Assembly: GCA_900314975.1 (NCBI GenBank)
Contig: OMXI01000002.1
Span: 1 to 64,000 of the forward strand
Direction: 5' to 3'
DNA from: an uncultured Eubacteriales bacterium
GTDB lineage: Bacteria; Bacillota; Clostridia; Oscillospirales; Ruminococcaceae
Length of the DNA stretch: 64,000 bases
Numbering within the stretch: the first letter of the stretch is position 1; every line of letters begins with the position of its first letter. Positions 45,903 to 53,756 of this stretch are shown here, piece by piece. The translations under genes were made by a program, and so were the position numbers. The notes under the pieces are model-generated. The model was not told the origin of the DNA. It was given only the letters and a program-made list of their open reading frames with translations, and did not search any database.

Positions 45903-48900
45903 TGTTCGTCACCTCCTGCTTTTGAAGCTATGATTTTGTTTATCACCTTATCAAACTCGTCGGCAAGCCCATTTTTATTGCCTTCGATGCCCGATGTATC
46001 ACCGTATTTTTCTTTTGCGCACACCGTTCTGTAATCGCAGTAGCTACACACATTTCCGACTGCGTTCATTGGGAATCTTCCGCTTTCAAGTGAATTGCCG
46101 AAATCGATGATTTTTTGCTGTGCAAACTGTCTTATCGCCTCAAACTCCTCACCTGTTACTACTCCCTTTCCTTTGGCACCGAACGGAGTGTAGGCATTGT
46201 CCGATGAACCGAAAGTATTTAAAACATCATCATTTGACGTAAACATTCCCATTGGTTTATAGGCTTTAAGAGTATTTTCAAGCTCTTTTGAAGCATACTG
46301 CGACTCGGGTATGCTGCTGTCGGTAAATTTATCGACGGGCTTACCGAACGACATATACTCAATACCGGCAGGCACTTTGGTACTGCCGCCTTTTTCGCAC
46401 TTCAGATACGCATCAAGGTACACAAGCATCTGAAGATTGAGCCCGCAATAAAGATTTGCTTTTTCAAGTTCCATTTTGCACGTTTTGTAGTCTATGATCC
46501 TTATATACTCGCAATTATCCTTAACTGATTTATCAACACGGTCAATAAAACCTGTGACCTTGATTTCTTTTCCGCCGCTTGTCTCAAACTTTATCATTCT
46601 CCCCGGCGAGTCCTTGCCAAAGCTATACTCTGTTGAATCGGGAGTATACTTTGACCTCAAAAGCTCTGCCTGGACGTATTTTACAATAGTATAGCTCAAA
46701 TCTTTAAGCGTGTTGAATTCATATAAAAAGATTTTAGACTTGCCAAAGTCGCAGTTGAGGCGCGTTCTGTAATATGTATCAAAGCATTCATCAATAAGCT
46801 TTTTTATCAGTTCATCTGTGTCATTACTGTCTGTAAGGATAATAAAACCACCGCTTGTATCACGCGCTGAAAAAACAGTTTCAAGCACCGTATGCACAAG
46901 GTTTCCTTTGTGCTGTGCGGTCATATCCATACTCTGTACAGGCGAAAGCTTTAAACCGTAACGGCAGAAATAGCCAAACGGACACTTATAGTAGCTGTCT
47001 ATCTGTGATGCGGATATAACGGCTGAATTATCACCAAAGAAAGCTTTTGTGCTCAACTCCCTGTCGACAGTTGTTTTTGCGCTTTGAGCAAGCTTTTCCG
47101 CGTTTATATTCATTCCCATCAGTTTGCTTGAATACTTTGTGCCGTTAAGAGACATTTTGATTGCTTCAACGCTGGGAGTGCCGTCTCTGAAATGCTCTAC
47201 TGCCGTATGGAAAGCAGCTTTCTCGGACGTGCAGAAAAAGTCAAGAGGGATTTCAGATACCTTTTCATCTCTCTTATCCTTAAAGCAGCTCAAAACATCA
47301 CCGATAAGCGAAGAAGGCTGTTTTTCCTCGCCTGTAAGAGATGCATTTATATACGAAAGATACAGCTTATCCGTAGGAGTAGAAACAGCGTTATAGCAGC
47401 ACAGCTCTTCACGCATAAGTGCATAGCGCACATCACCCGAAAAGCTTTTGCCGTAATCGCCGCCGAGGTCTTCAAATGCGCTGCAAAGCGCAGTAAGGTC
47501 GTTTCTTGACAGCAAGCCGCTGTTGGTTATGCTCTTGGGGAAAACGCCGTCGTTAACGTGGCAGATAAATGCCGCCTTTATATTGCTCAATCTTGAATGT
47601 GATGCATCGGCAATTCTTATGCAATCCATTTTCTGCGGCGGATTTGAAACTTTCATTTGAGAGACCATTACTCTGAAAAGCTCGTAGAATTGCCGCATAG
47701 AGATTTTATCTTCACCCAGGCAGTCATATATAGACTTGACAGCAGAAAGTATAGAGTTCCAAAGTTGACGCAAGCCTCTTGAAAGCTCTATCTGCGTAGT
47801 GTTTCCGCTTTGAGATGCTTTTCTGACAACAGAATATGCCCTGTCGGAGAGCTTGATTGTGTCAAGCAGTTCAAAGAACGCCTCACACATTCTATCGGCA
47901 GGTATTTCAGTACCTGCACATTCGGATCTAAACTTTTCAAATGGGTCGATGATCTGCTTTCTGATGACTTCGATCGAGTCAATATACTTGCGCATACTCT
48001 CGTTTTCAATAAGCGTTATATCGAGTCCGAAATAGTCCTTTGTCCACATATCGCCGTCTATATTCCACTTGAGGCAATATTCCTCAAGCTTATTGGCATT
48101 GCTCTTCTCCGAGGTAAAAAACGGAGATTTAACAAGTTTCAAGATGTTATCCGTCTTATAGTGAAGCGATGTTACACAGCTGAAAAGCAGCGTAAAATAA
48201 TGAACGATAGACGATGAAGATACCCTGTCGGGCTTATCAATAAAATAAGGTATATCAAACTTTTCGAGAGTGCTTTCAAACACACTGCTGTCCTGCTGAA
48301 TATCTCGCAGAATGATTGCGATATCAGAGTATTTATAGCCTTGCAGATTGAGATGCTTGATTTGTGCGCACACAAAATCCGCTTCTGAATAAGCGTCATC
48401 AGCGTTAAGCACTCTGACATTTTCAGAAGTTTCACTAAACTGAAGTTTAGAGACATTCATAAAGCTCTTGCTTACAAAAGCAATATCCCTGCTGTACGAA
48501 TCGCCCTCAACAGCGTTTACTACATCATAGCCCTGATTGTGCGCCATATTTTTCAGCATAGCAAATGTCGTCTGCGGCATACGGAACGGATGAATGCCGT
48601 TTTTGACCGAATCAGAGTCGATTACAAAAGAAAGAGTAACATTTTCCGCGTGCGCAAAGCAAAGCTCAAGCATTTTCAGTTCGTCATATGTAAAGCTTGA
48701 AAATGCGTCAATAAACACATCTTTGTGCTTGAAATACCCGTTTTCACGGGCGGATTTTACAGCCATACTGATGCTTGACACCGAGTCGTGAAGCCCTGCC
48801 CTTTCAAGCTGCGACATATACTCTGTATATATTCTGCTGATATCGTGCATTTTCTGTGCAAGTGTACCCGAAAGCTTTTCAGCAGCTGCCTGCGCAGTTT

Positions 48901-49324
48901 CGCATGTTATACCGCTTTCACGCATCTGCTGTACAAGCTCAATCAGCTGGCTGATAAAGTTGCCCTTTTCCAGTCCCCTTTTATCCGCAAGCCTTGTATA
49001 ATAGACAATTTCGCCGTTCTTCCTTAAAGTTCTGACTGCCTTGTACATAAGTATGATTTTAGCGTTATCCTCGGCATTTCCTGTGCCGTTTCCTCCACCG
49101 AACTGCGTCTGTATAATCTCGGCAAGTCGGTTGAAACCTGCTGTGGTAAGCTTGTTGAAACCTACAGCGCCGAGGCGCTCGTACAGCTTTTTATCATATT
49201 CAAATGAAAACTGGTCAGGGATTATTACAACGGCTTCCCTGCCGCTTTTAACGCAATCGTTTATAGCATCTGCAAAGAGCTTTTCGCGGTTGCTGGTAGC
49301 TCCGCCGATAATGAATTTAATCAC
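45899..49324 (-). CDS. addB: ATP-dependent nuclease subunit B
   Basis: AddAB partner subunit of 1141 residues. The helicase-like N-terminus starts (M)IKFIIGGATSNREKLFADAI, where the P-loop expected as G-x-x-G-x-G-K-T/S is replaced by GGATSNREK. The IIPDQFSFEYDKKLYERLG segment is typical. The C-terminal nuclease carries IRIIDYKTCKMELEK. Four Fe-S cysteines lie in YKCPFGYFCRYGL and VCSYCDYRTVC. The start is GTG at 49324, behind AAAGGAAAGG. Confidence 0.94.
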   Translation of the reverse strand: MIKFIIGGATSNREKLFADAINDCVKSGREAVVIIPDQFSFEYDKKLYERLGAVGFNKLTTAGFNRLAEIIQTQFGGGNGTGNAEDNAKIILMYKAVRTLRKNGEIVYYTRLADKRGLEKGNFISQLIELVQQMRESGITCETAQAAAEKLSGTLAQKMHDISRIYTEYMSQLERAGLHDSVSSISMAVKSARENGYFKHKDVFIDAFSSFTYDELKMLELCFAHAENVTLSFVIDSDSVKNGIHPFRMPQTTFAMLKNMAHNQGYDVVNAVEGDSYSRDIAFVSKSFMNVSKLQFSETSENVRVLNADDAYSEADFVCAQIKHLNLQGYKYSDIAIILRDIQQDSSVFESTLEKFDIPYFIDKPDRVSSSSIVHYFTLLFSCVTSLHYKTDNILKLVKSPFFTSEKSNANKLEEYCLKWNIDGDMWTKDYFGLDITLIENESMRKYIDSIEVIRKQIIDPFEKFRSECAGTEIPADRMCEAFFELLDTIKLSDRAYSVVRKASQSGNTTQIELSRGLRQLWNSILSAVKSIYDCLGEDKISMRQFYELFRVMVSQMKVSNPPQKMDCIRIADASHSRLSNIKAAFICHVNDGVFPKSITNSGLLSRNDLTALCSAFEDLGGDYGKSFSGDVRYALMREELCCYNAVSTPTDKLYLSYINASLTGEEKQPSSLIGDVLSCFKDKRDEKVSEIPLDFFCTSEKAAFHTAVEHFRDGTPSVEAIKMSLNGTKYSSKLMGMNINAEKLAQSAKTTVDRELSTKAFFGDNSAVISASQIDSYYKCPFGYFCRYGLKLSPVQSMDMTAQHKGNLVHTVLETVFSARDTSGGFIILTDSNDTDELIKKLIDECFDTYYRTRLNCDFGKSKIFLYEFNTLKDLSYTIVKYVQAELLRSKYTPDSTEYSFGKDSPGRMIKFETSGGKEIKVTGFIDRVDKSVKDNCEYIRIIDYKTCKMELEKANLYCGLNLQMLVYLDAYLKCEKGGSTKVPAGIEYMSFGKPVDKFTDSSIPESQYASKELENTLKAYKPMGMFTSNDDVLNTFGSSDNAYTPFGAKGKGVVTGEEFEAIRQFAQQKIIDFGNSLESGRFPMNAVGNVCSYCDYRTVCAKEKYGDTSGIEGNKNGLADEFDKVINKIIASKAGGDEQ

Positions 49325-49360
49325 TTTACCACAGCCTTTCCTTTGAAATATCTTTCAAAG

Positions 49361-49389
49361 ATTATACCACATCATCTTATCAAAGTCAA
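49361..49389 (-). promoter_or_regulatory. addBA promoter
   Basis: Minus-strand TTGACT (49384-49389), 17-nt spacer, TATAAT (49361-49366) preceded by TGTGG. Confidence 0.85.
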
Positions 49390-49426
49390 TTGAAAAAGGC
49401 TGTTTAGTGTACAATTAAACGGACTG

Positions 49427-49657
49427 TTATGAAAAAAATCTTTTAAACAGTTCGACTATACCAAAACTGAACTGTATATCTTCTTCGCTGTCCTTTATAA
49501 TTGTTATCTCATCTTCATCACTTCTGTCCTCAAAGGTAAAAAGCCCGGTGATAAACCAGCTTTGCGGTTTTAGTCCGTCAGGGATAAGCGACAGCATCAT
49601 AACAGCTGTTGTACCGATTATAATTGCCTTTTTTAGTCTCAATGATATGCTTTTCAT
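49427..49657 (-). CDS. Small membrane-anchored protein of unknown function
   Basis: I do not recognise this 76-residue protein. Residues 1-11 are basic (KSISLRLKKA), about 11-28 are hydrophobic (IIIGTTAVMMLSLIPDGL), giving a signal peptide or membrane anchor. The rest is acidic and then hydrophobic (DRSDEDEITIIKDSEEDIQF, ending LFKRFFS). The ATG at 49657 has GGAGG 7 nt upstream. That site lies in one arm of an 11-nt stem. It is the next gene after the SCIFF maturase terminator, with no clear promoter. It could be a partner of that locus or unrelated. Confidence 0.65.
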   Translation of the reverse strand: MKSISLRLKKAIIIGTTAVMMLSLIPDGLKPQSWFITGLFTFEDRSDEDEITIIKDSEEDIQFSFGIVELFKRFFS

Positions 49658-49663
49658 AAAGTG

Positions 49664-49698
49664 CCTCCAATTATGTTTTGTAAAGTGATTATTGGAGG
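49664..49698 (-). promoter_or_regulatory. Stem-loop masking the ribosome-binding site of the small membrane protein
   Basis: On the transcript CCTCCAATAAT (49698-49688) can pair with ATAATTGGAGG (49674-49664), ten of eleven positions, around a 13-nt loop. The GGAGG is the ribosome-binding site of the gene starting at 49657. The stem would hold translation off unless opened. Confidence 0.6.
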
Positions 49699-49710
49699 AT
49701 TTAAGAAATT

Positions 49711-49758
49711 TATACAAATAAAAACACACTCTTCGGATATGCTTCCGAAAAGTGTGTT
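49711..49758 (-). terminator. Terminator of scfB
   Basis: On the minus strand AACACACT-TTCGGA pairs with TCCGAA-AGTGTGTT (one internal mismatch, short loop), then TTTTATTTGT. It lies 6 nt after the scfB stop. Confidence 0.88.
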
Positions 49759-49764
49759 AAAAAG

Positions 49765-51138
49765 CTATTCAGCTGTATCGAGCATAGTTATCGCTTTCAT
49801 AAGTATTGCACATTCAAGGCGCTTCTTTTGTATCTCGCAGCTCAATTTATACGCATTGTGTATATCTCCTGCGTAGATATAGTTGTTGGCATTACAGCCA
49901 CCGCTGCAATAGAACTTTGCCCAGCATTTTTTACACTCGGGCTTTGAGTAAACGTGTGCAGCAGCAAATTCTGCTTTCATATCATCATTGAAAGAGCCGT
50001 CATTGAGACTGCCCATTTTATACTCTTCATTACCTACAAACTGGTGACAGGGATAAATGTCACCGTTAGGAGCGATTGCAACATACTCGTTGCCGCAGCC
50101 GCAGCCGCGCAGACGTTTGATCGCGCACGGACCTTGGTCAAGGTCAAGCATAAAGTGGAAGAAATTGATGAACTTGCCCGAATTTCTGACCTCGGTTATC
50201 TTTTTCATCAGTTCCTCGTATTCATCAAAAATCCTTGGCAGGTCAGCCTGGGTGATTGCATAAGGCATACTAGGGTCTGCCATTACAGGCTCAACGGAAA
50301 TCTGGTCAAAGCCCTGTTCAAACAGGTGCATAACGTCGTTTGAAAAATCAAGATTATACTTGGTGTATGTGCCGCGGACATACCAATCCTTGTCTTTGCC
50401 TCTTGATTCAACGACCTTTTTAAAGTTCGGGAGAATCCTGTCATAGCTTCCCGAACCGTCAACACGCACTCTCACTCTGTCGTTGACTTCTTTTCTGCCG
50501 TCTATCGAAAGGACAACGTTGTTCATTTCCTTGTTGATGAACTCTATCATATCATCGGTAAGCAATATACCGTTTGTGGTGATAGTGAATCTGAATTTCT
50601 TATTTGCTTCGGCTTCTCTCGAACGTCCGTACTCGACCAGCTGCTTCACAACGTCGAAATTGAGCGTAGGCTCGCCGCCAAAGAAATCGACCTCAAGGAA
50701 CTTTCTGTCTCCCGACTTTTCGATAAGGAAATCAAGTGCCTTTTTGCCTGTTTCGAGGGACATAAGCATTCTTCCCTCTTTGTAGTCACCTGTAGATGCA
50801 AAGCAGTACTTACATCTCAAATTACAGTCGTGCGAAACGTGCAGGCACATTGCCTTTATCGGAGATGCAACAGACGTGAGGGCAAACTTTTCGTAATCGT
50901 CCTCTGAAAACAGTATCTTATCGTTATACAGCGAGACAATTTCGTCATAGCACTCTTTTATCTCGTCTGTATTATAAATCTTTCCCAGCTTATCAACAAT
51001 CTTTTGAGGACAGGTATCCTCAAAAGGCGGCTGCACATTATCAAGCAGGTCATATGTAAGGTCATCGACAATATGAACCCCGCCGCTGTTGGTATCCAGC
51101 AGTACATTGTAGCCTGCGAGCTTGTATTTATGAATCAT
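49765..51138 (-). CDS. scfB: SCIFF maturase, radical SAM thioether-forming enzyme
   Basis: Installs Cys-to-residue thioether bridges in the SCIFF precursor encoded just upstream (CteB/Tte1186 family; product class now called ranthipeptide). The 457-residue protein has an N-terminal peptide-binding RRE-like domain (about 1-85), the radical SAM cluster C105-x3-C109-x2-C112 (SHDCNLRCKYCFAS), GGEPTLNFD, and a C-terminal SPASM domain binding auxiliary 4Fe-4S clusters (RGCGCGNE, GDIYPCHQF, ECKKCWAKFYCSGGCNAN, and a last Cys near the end). The ATG at 51138 follows CGGAGGAAGTAAA. It is separated from scfA by a hairpin. Confidence 0.96.
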   Translation of the reverse strand: MIHKYKLAGYNVLLDTNSGGVHIVDDLTYDLLDNVQPPFEDTCPQKIVDKLGKIYNTDEIKECYDEIVSLYNDKILFSEDDYEKFALTSVASPIKAMCLHVSHDCNLRCKYCFASTGDYKEGRMLMSLETGKKALDFLIEKSGDRKFLEVDFFGGEPTLNFDVVKQLVEYGRSREAEANKKFRFTITTNGILLTDDMIEFINKEMNNVVLSIDGRKEVNDRVRVRVDGSGSYDRILPNFKKVVESRGKDKDWYVRGTYTKYNLDFSNDVMHLFEQGFDQISVEPVMADPSMPYAITQADLPRIFDEYEELMKKITEVRNSGKFINFFHFMLDLDQGPCAIKRLRGCGCGNEYVAIAPNGDIYPCHQFVGNEEYKMGSLNDGSFNDDMKAEFAAAHVYSKPECKKCWAKFYCSGGCNANNYIYAGDIHNAYKLSCEIQKKRLECAILMKAITMLDTAE

Positions 51139-51189
51139 TTTACTTCCTCCGTTTATACATTTGATATATCTTTCACTGCTTCCTTACCA

Positions 51190-51225
51190 ATTAAAAAAAT
51201 TAAAGGGACACCGCAATGCCCCTTT
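51190..51225 (-). terminator. Intercistronic hairpin between scfA and scfB
   Basis: On the minus strand AAAGGGGCA, loop TTGCGG, TGTCCCTTT (one G-U), then AATTTTTTTAATT. It looks like an intrinsic terminator 18 nt after the peptide stop and 52 nt before the maturase start. Partial read-through would give many peptide transcripts per maturase transcript. Confidence 0.75.
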
Positions 51226-51242
51226 TCAAGCTGATTATCGGC

Positions 51243-51386
51243 TTAAGCCTCTCTCTCGCACTTCTGGTTAGCAACTGTGCAGGATGTCTTGCAAGCAGAC
51301 TGGCATGAAGCCTGGCACTTGCCGCAGCCGCCTTTAGCAGCAGTCTTCTTGAGGTTTGCCTTATTGATAGTCTTGATATGCTTCAT
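51243..51386 (-). CDS. scfA: SCIFF ranthipeptide precursor (six cysteines in forty-five)
   Basis: A 47-residue precursor, too short for most gene callers. The leader is MKHIKTINKANLKKTAAKGG (1-20). The core has six cysteines at 21, 24, 28, 32, 36 and 43 (spacing 2-3-3-3-6) with Thr34, Thr37 and Ser27/30/35 between them. SACKTSCTVANQKCE (30-44) is nearly invariant across Clostridia. In characterised homologues a thioether joins Cys32 to Thr37 (from memory of CteA/Tte1186a work), and both residues are here. The ATG at 51386 has GGAGGAATTCAAT upstream. Biological role unsettled; proposed in population-level signalling. Confidence 0.96.
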   Translation of the reverse strand: MKHIKTINKANLKKTAAKGGCGKCQASCQSACKTSCTVANQKCEREA

Positions 51387-51415
51387 ATTGAATTCCTCCA
51401 ACAATTATTTTAAAT

Positions 51416-51426
51416 ATTATATCATA
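51416..51426 (-). promoter_or_regulatory. Extended -10 promoter of scfA
   Basis: On the minus strand TATGATATAAT: TATAAT at 51416-51421 with a perfect TATGn extension. No -35 box matches at 17 nt. The leader is about 25 nt. Confidence 0.6.
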
Positions 51427-51486
51427 CATGGCAGATACATTTATTAACATTATATGAATGAAAGTTAAAAATTCAGTCGAAACACA

Positions 51487-51891
51487 CTAAAACTTGCCAC
51501 GTTTTGAGTTTACACCCACAACACCGCCGATACCTGCAAAAATCAGCGTAAGAACAAGCTTTGTCGTCATAGAAAAGCTTTCAACGGTTTTGGCAAAGAA
51601 ATGGCTTACGATAACTATGATGATAAACACGAAAACGCCGCATAGAACGCCCATTAAAAGTCCGTTCCTGCGCCTTTTCTTCCCACTGACATATCCGCCC
51701 GAAAATGCACCTGCACAAAGAGCAAGTGTAGACATTGCCGAGAGAATAATATCAGTCGCATCTATTTTAGATACCAAAAAAGCAAGCAGCAGCACAAAGC
51801 CGCAGATAACAGCACACGAAAACACTGCCGAACCTGCCGCTGTGGTCAATACAGATATTCTCTTGTTCTTTGCAAAACGTGAATGACGCAT
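51487..51891 (-). CDS. TIGR04086-type small membrane protein
   Basis: A 134-residue protein with four predicted membrane segments (about 17-40, 46-64, 77-99, 108-126) and a basic KKRRRN loop between the second and third. This family of unknown function is regularly found beside SCIFF loci and yajC in Clostridia. Start placed at the ATG at 51891 behind GGGAGAGATATTT; the open frame upstream to 51957 has no ribosome-binding site and enters the yajC terminator. It lies about 100 nt before scfA. Confidence 0.8.
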   Translation of the reverse strand: MRHSRFAKNKRISVLTTAAGSAVFSCAVICGFVLLLAFLVSKIDATDIILSAMSTLALCAGAFSGGYVSGKKRRRNGLLMGVLCGVFVFIIIVIVSHFFAKTVESFSMTTKLVLTLIFAGIGGVVGVNSKRGKF

Positions 51892-51939
51892 AAATATCTC
51901 TCCCGATAAATAGGCTAATAAATACTTATGTGCAAGCGC

Positions 51940-51974
51940 ATAAAAAAAGAACTGCAAAAATGCAGTTCTTTAAA
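51940..51974 (-). terminator. Terminator of yajC
   Basis: On the minus strand AAAGAACTGCA, loop TTTT, TGCAGTTCTTT, then TTTTATGC. It begins about 4 nt after the yajC stop. Confidence 0.88.
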
Positions 51975-51977
51975 AAA

Positions 51978-52292
51978 TCAATCTTCGTGTGTGCTTTCAA
52001 CCTTTGCGATAGCCCACTTTTTAATACGGATCTTACTTCTGTCTCCGCCTGTCTCAATAACAACAGTATCGTCTTTGATAGAGAAAACGATTCCAACAAT
52101 ACCGCCGTTTGTAACTATTTCATCACCGACTTCAAGATTCTCTCTCATCTGAGCATCTTTCTTTTCCTGCTTCTTCTGCGGTCTGAGGATAAGCAGATAG
52201 AAAAATACGAAGATAAGAACAAGCGGAATGAATGTCATAAGCAGCTGACCTGTAGAAGCGGTGTTAGCTGCATCTGCAAAAATACTGAGCAT
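51978..52292 (-). CDS. yajC: Preprotein translocase accessory subunit YajC
   Basis: A 104-residue SecDF-associated inner-membrane protein. One N-terminal membrane segment (about 18-38, MTFIPLVLIFVFFYLLILRP) is followed by the conserved RPQKKQEKK and the SH3-like VGDEIVTNGGIVGIVFSI. The family's order in Clostridia (yajC, TIGR04086, scfA, scfB) is kept here; secDF is not in the window. Confidence 0.95.
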   Translation of the reverse strand: MLSIFADAANTASTGQLLMTFIPLVLIFVFFYLLILRPQKKQEKKDAQMRENLEVGDEIVTNGGIVGIVFSIKDDTVVIETGGDRSKIRIKKWAIAKVESTHED

Positions 52293-52324
52293 AATTATTT
52301 TACCTCCAAACTTAACTATTCACC

Positions 52325-52353
52325 ATTATAACAGATAACTCCTGTAAAATCAA
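52325..52353 (-). promoter_or_regulatory. yajC promoter
   Basis: Minus-strand TTGATT (52348-52353), 17-nt spacer, TATAAT (52325-52330). The -35 box is 21 nt after the nfnB stop. Confidence 0.8.
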
Positions 52354-52373
52354 TAGTATTTCAAAAATTTTTA

Positions 52374-53756
52374 CTATTTGCTTTTGATGTACTTATCTAT
52401 TTCCGCTGCTGCTTTTTTACCTGCGCCCATGGCAAGTATTACCGTTGCAGCACCAGTAACAGCATCTCCGCCAGCGTAAACTCCGTCCTTGGTAGTAGCG
52501 TTAGCTTCATCTACAACAAGGCAGCCGCGCTTGTTGGTCTCAAGCCCGGGAGTTGTCTTCTTAATAAGCGGATTGGGTGATGTACCGATAGCCATAATCA
52601 CCGTATCAACGTCAATAGTATGTTCAGAGCCTTTTATCTCAACAGGACTCCTTCTTCCGCTTTCGTCAGGCTCTCCGAGTTCCATGCTTACGACCTCAAT
52701 ACTCTTTACACGGTCGTTTTCGTCACCGATTATCCTTACAGGATTATTGAGGACCTTGAATTCAATGCCCTCCTGCATAGCGTGGTGAACCTCCTCTTTA
52801 CGCGCGGGAAGCTCGTCCATTGAACGTCTGTAAACGATATAAACGTTCTTTGCGCCCATTCGCTTTGCACTTCTGGCAGAGTCCATAGCAACGTTTCCGC
52901 CGCCGACTACCGCAACGCTTTCAGATTGCAGTATAGGTGTTTCATAGCCGTCTTTGTAGGCTTTCATAAGATTTATTCTGGTAAGGTATTCGTTAGCGGA
53001 ATACACACCGATAAGGCTTTCGCCCTCGATACCCATAAAGCGCGGCAGACCCGCACCAGAGCCGATAAATACGGCTTCGTTGCCCATTTCGATAAGCTCG
53101 TCTACCGAAAGTACCTTGCCAATGACCATATTGGTCATTATCTTAACGCCAAGGTCTTCAAGCGCCTTGATCTCCTTGCGGACAATTTCCTTTGGCAGTC
53201 TGAACTCTGGAATTCCGTACATAAGCACACCGCCTGCTGTATGGAAAGCCTCATAGACCGTTACCTCATAGCCCAGCTTTGCAAGGTCACCTGCGGCAGT
53301 AAGGCTTGACGGACCAGAACCGACAACAGCAACCTTATGTCCGTTAGAAACAGGTTTAACTGTCTGTTTCTGCTTGTCCATCATATAATCAGCACAGAAT
53401 CTTTCAAGTCTGCCGATACCGACAGGCTCGCCCTTTATGCCGCGCACGCACTTGCCTTCACACTGGTTTTCCTGCGGGCAAACTCTTCCGCAGACAGCAG
53501 GAAGCGCGTTGGTGCTTTTTATAATATCATAAGCTTCTTCAAATTTTCCTTCAGCGACTTTAGCTATAAAATCGGGTATCCTTACATTTACAGGACAGCC
53601 TGTGGTGCAGGGCTTATTCTTGCAGTTAAGGCATCTGCCCGCTTCCTTCATCGCCTCATCAGCTGTATATCCGAGCGTAACCTCTTTAAAGTTGCATATA
53701 CGCTCCTGCGGTGGCTGCTCGGTTATGGGAGTCTTGTTCAAACTCATATCAGCCAT
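52374..53756 (-). CDS. nfnB: NfnB / NADPH-dependent glutamate synthase small-chain-like oxidoreductase
   Basis: The large subunit of the NADH-dependent reduced ferredoxin:NADP oxidoreductase, an electron-bifurcating FAD/Fe-S enzyme. The 460-residue protein has N-terminal 4Fe-4S ligands CLNCKNKPCTTGCP and CGRVCPQENQCEGKCVRG (about 42-108). It then has an FAD-binding GSGPSSLTAAGDLAKLG (about 146-162) and an NADPH site GGGNVAMDSARSAKRMG (about 286-302). Family members are often labelled GltA. Pairing with the preceding NfnA-like gene (8-nt overlap) supports the Nfn assignment. Confidence 0.88.
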   Translation of the reverse strand: MADMSLNKTPITEQPPQERICNFKEVTLGYTADEAMKEAGRCLNCKNKPCTTGCPVNVRIPDFIAKVAEGKFEEAYDIIKSTNALPAVCGRVCPQENQCEGKCVRGIKGEPVGIGRLERFCADYMMDKQKQTVKPVSNGHKVAVVGSGPSSLTAAGDLAKLGYEVTVYEAFHTAGGVLMYGIPEFRLPKEIVRKEIKALEDLGVKIMTNMVIGKVLSVDELIEMGNEAVFIGSGAGLPRFMGIEGESLIGVYSANEYLTRINLMKAYKDGYETPILQSESVAVVGGGNVAMDSARSAKRMGAKNVYIVYRRSMDELPARKEEVHHAMQEGIEFKVLNNPVRIIGDENDRVKSIEVVSMELGEPDESGRRSPVEIKGSEHTIDVDTVIMAIGTSPNPLIKKTTPGLETNKRGCLVVDEANATTKDGVYAGGDAVTGAATVILAMGAGKKAAAEIDKYIKSK

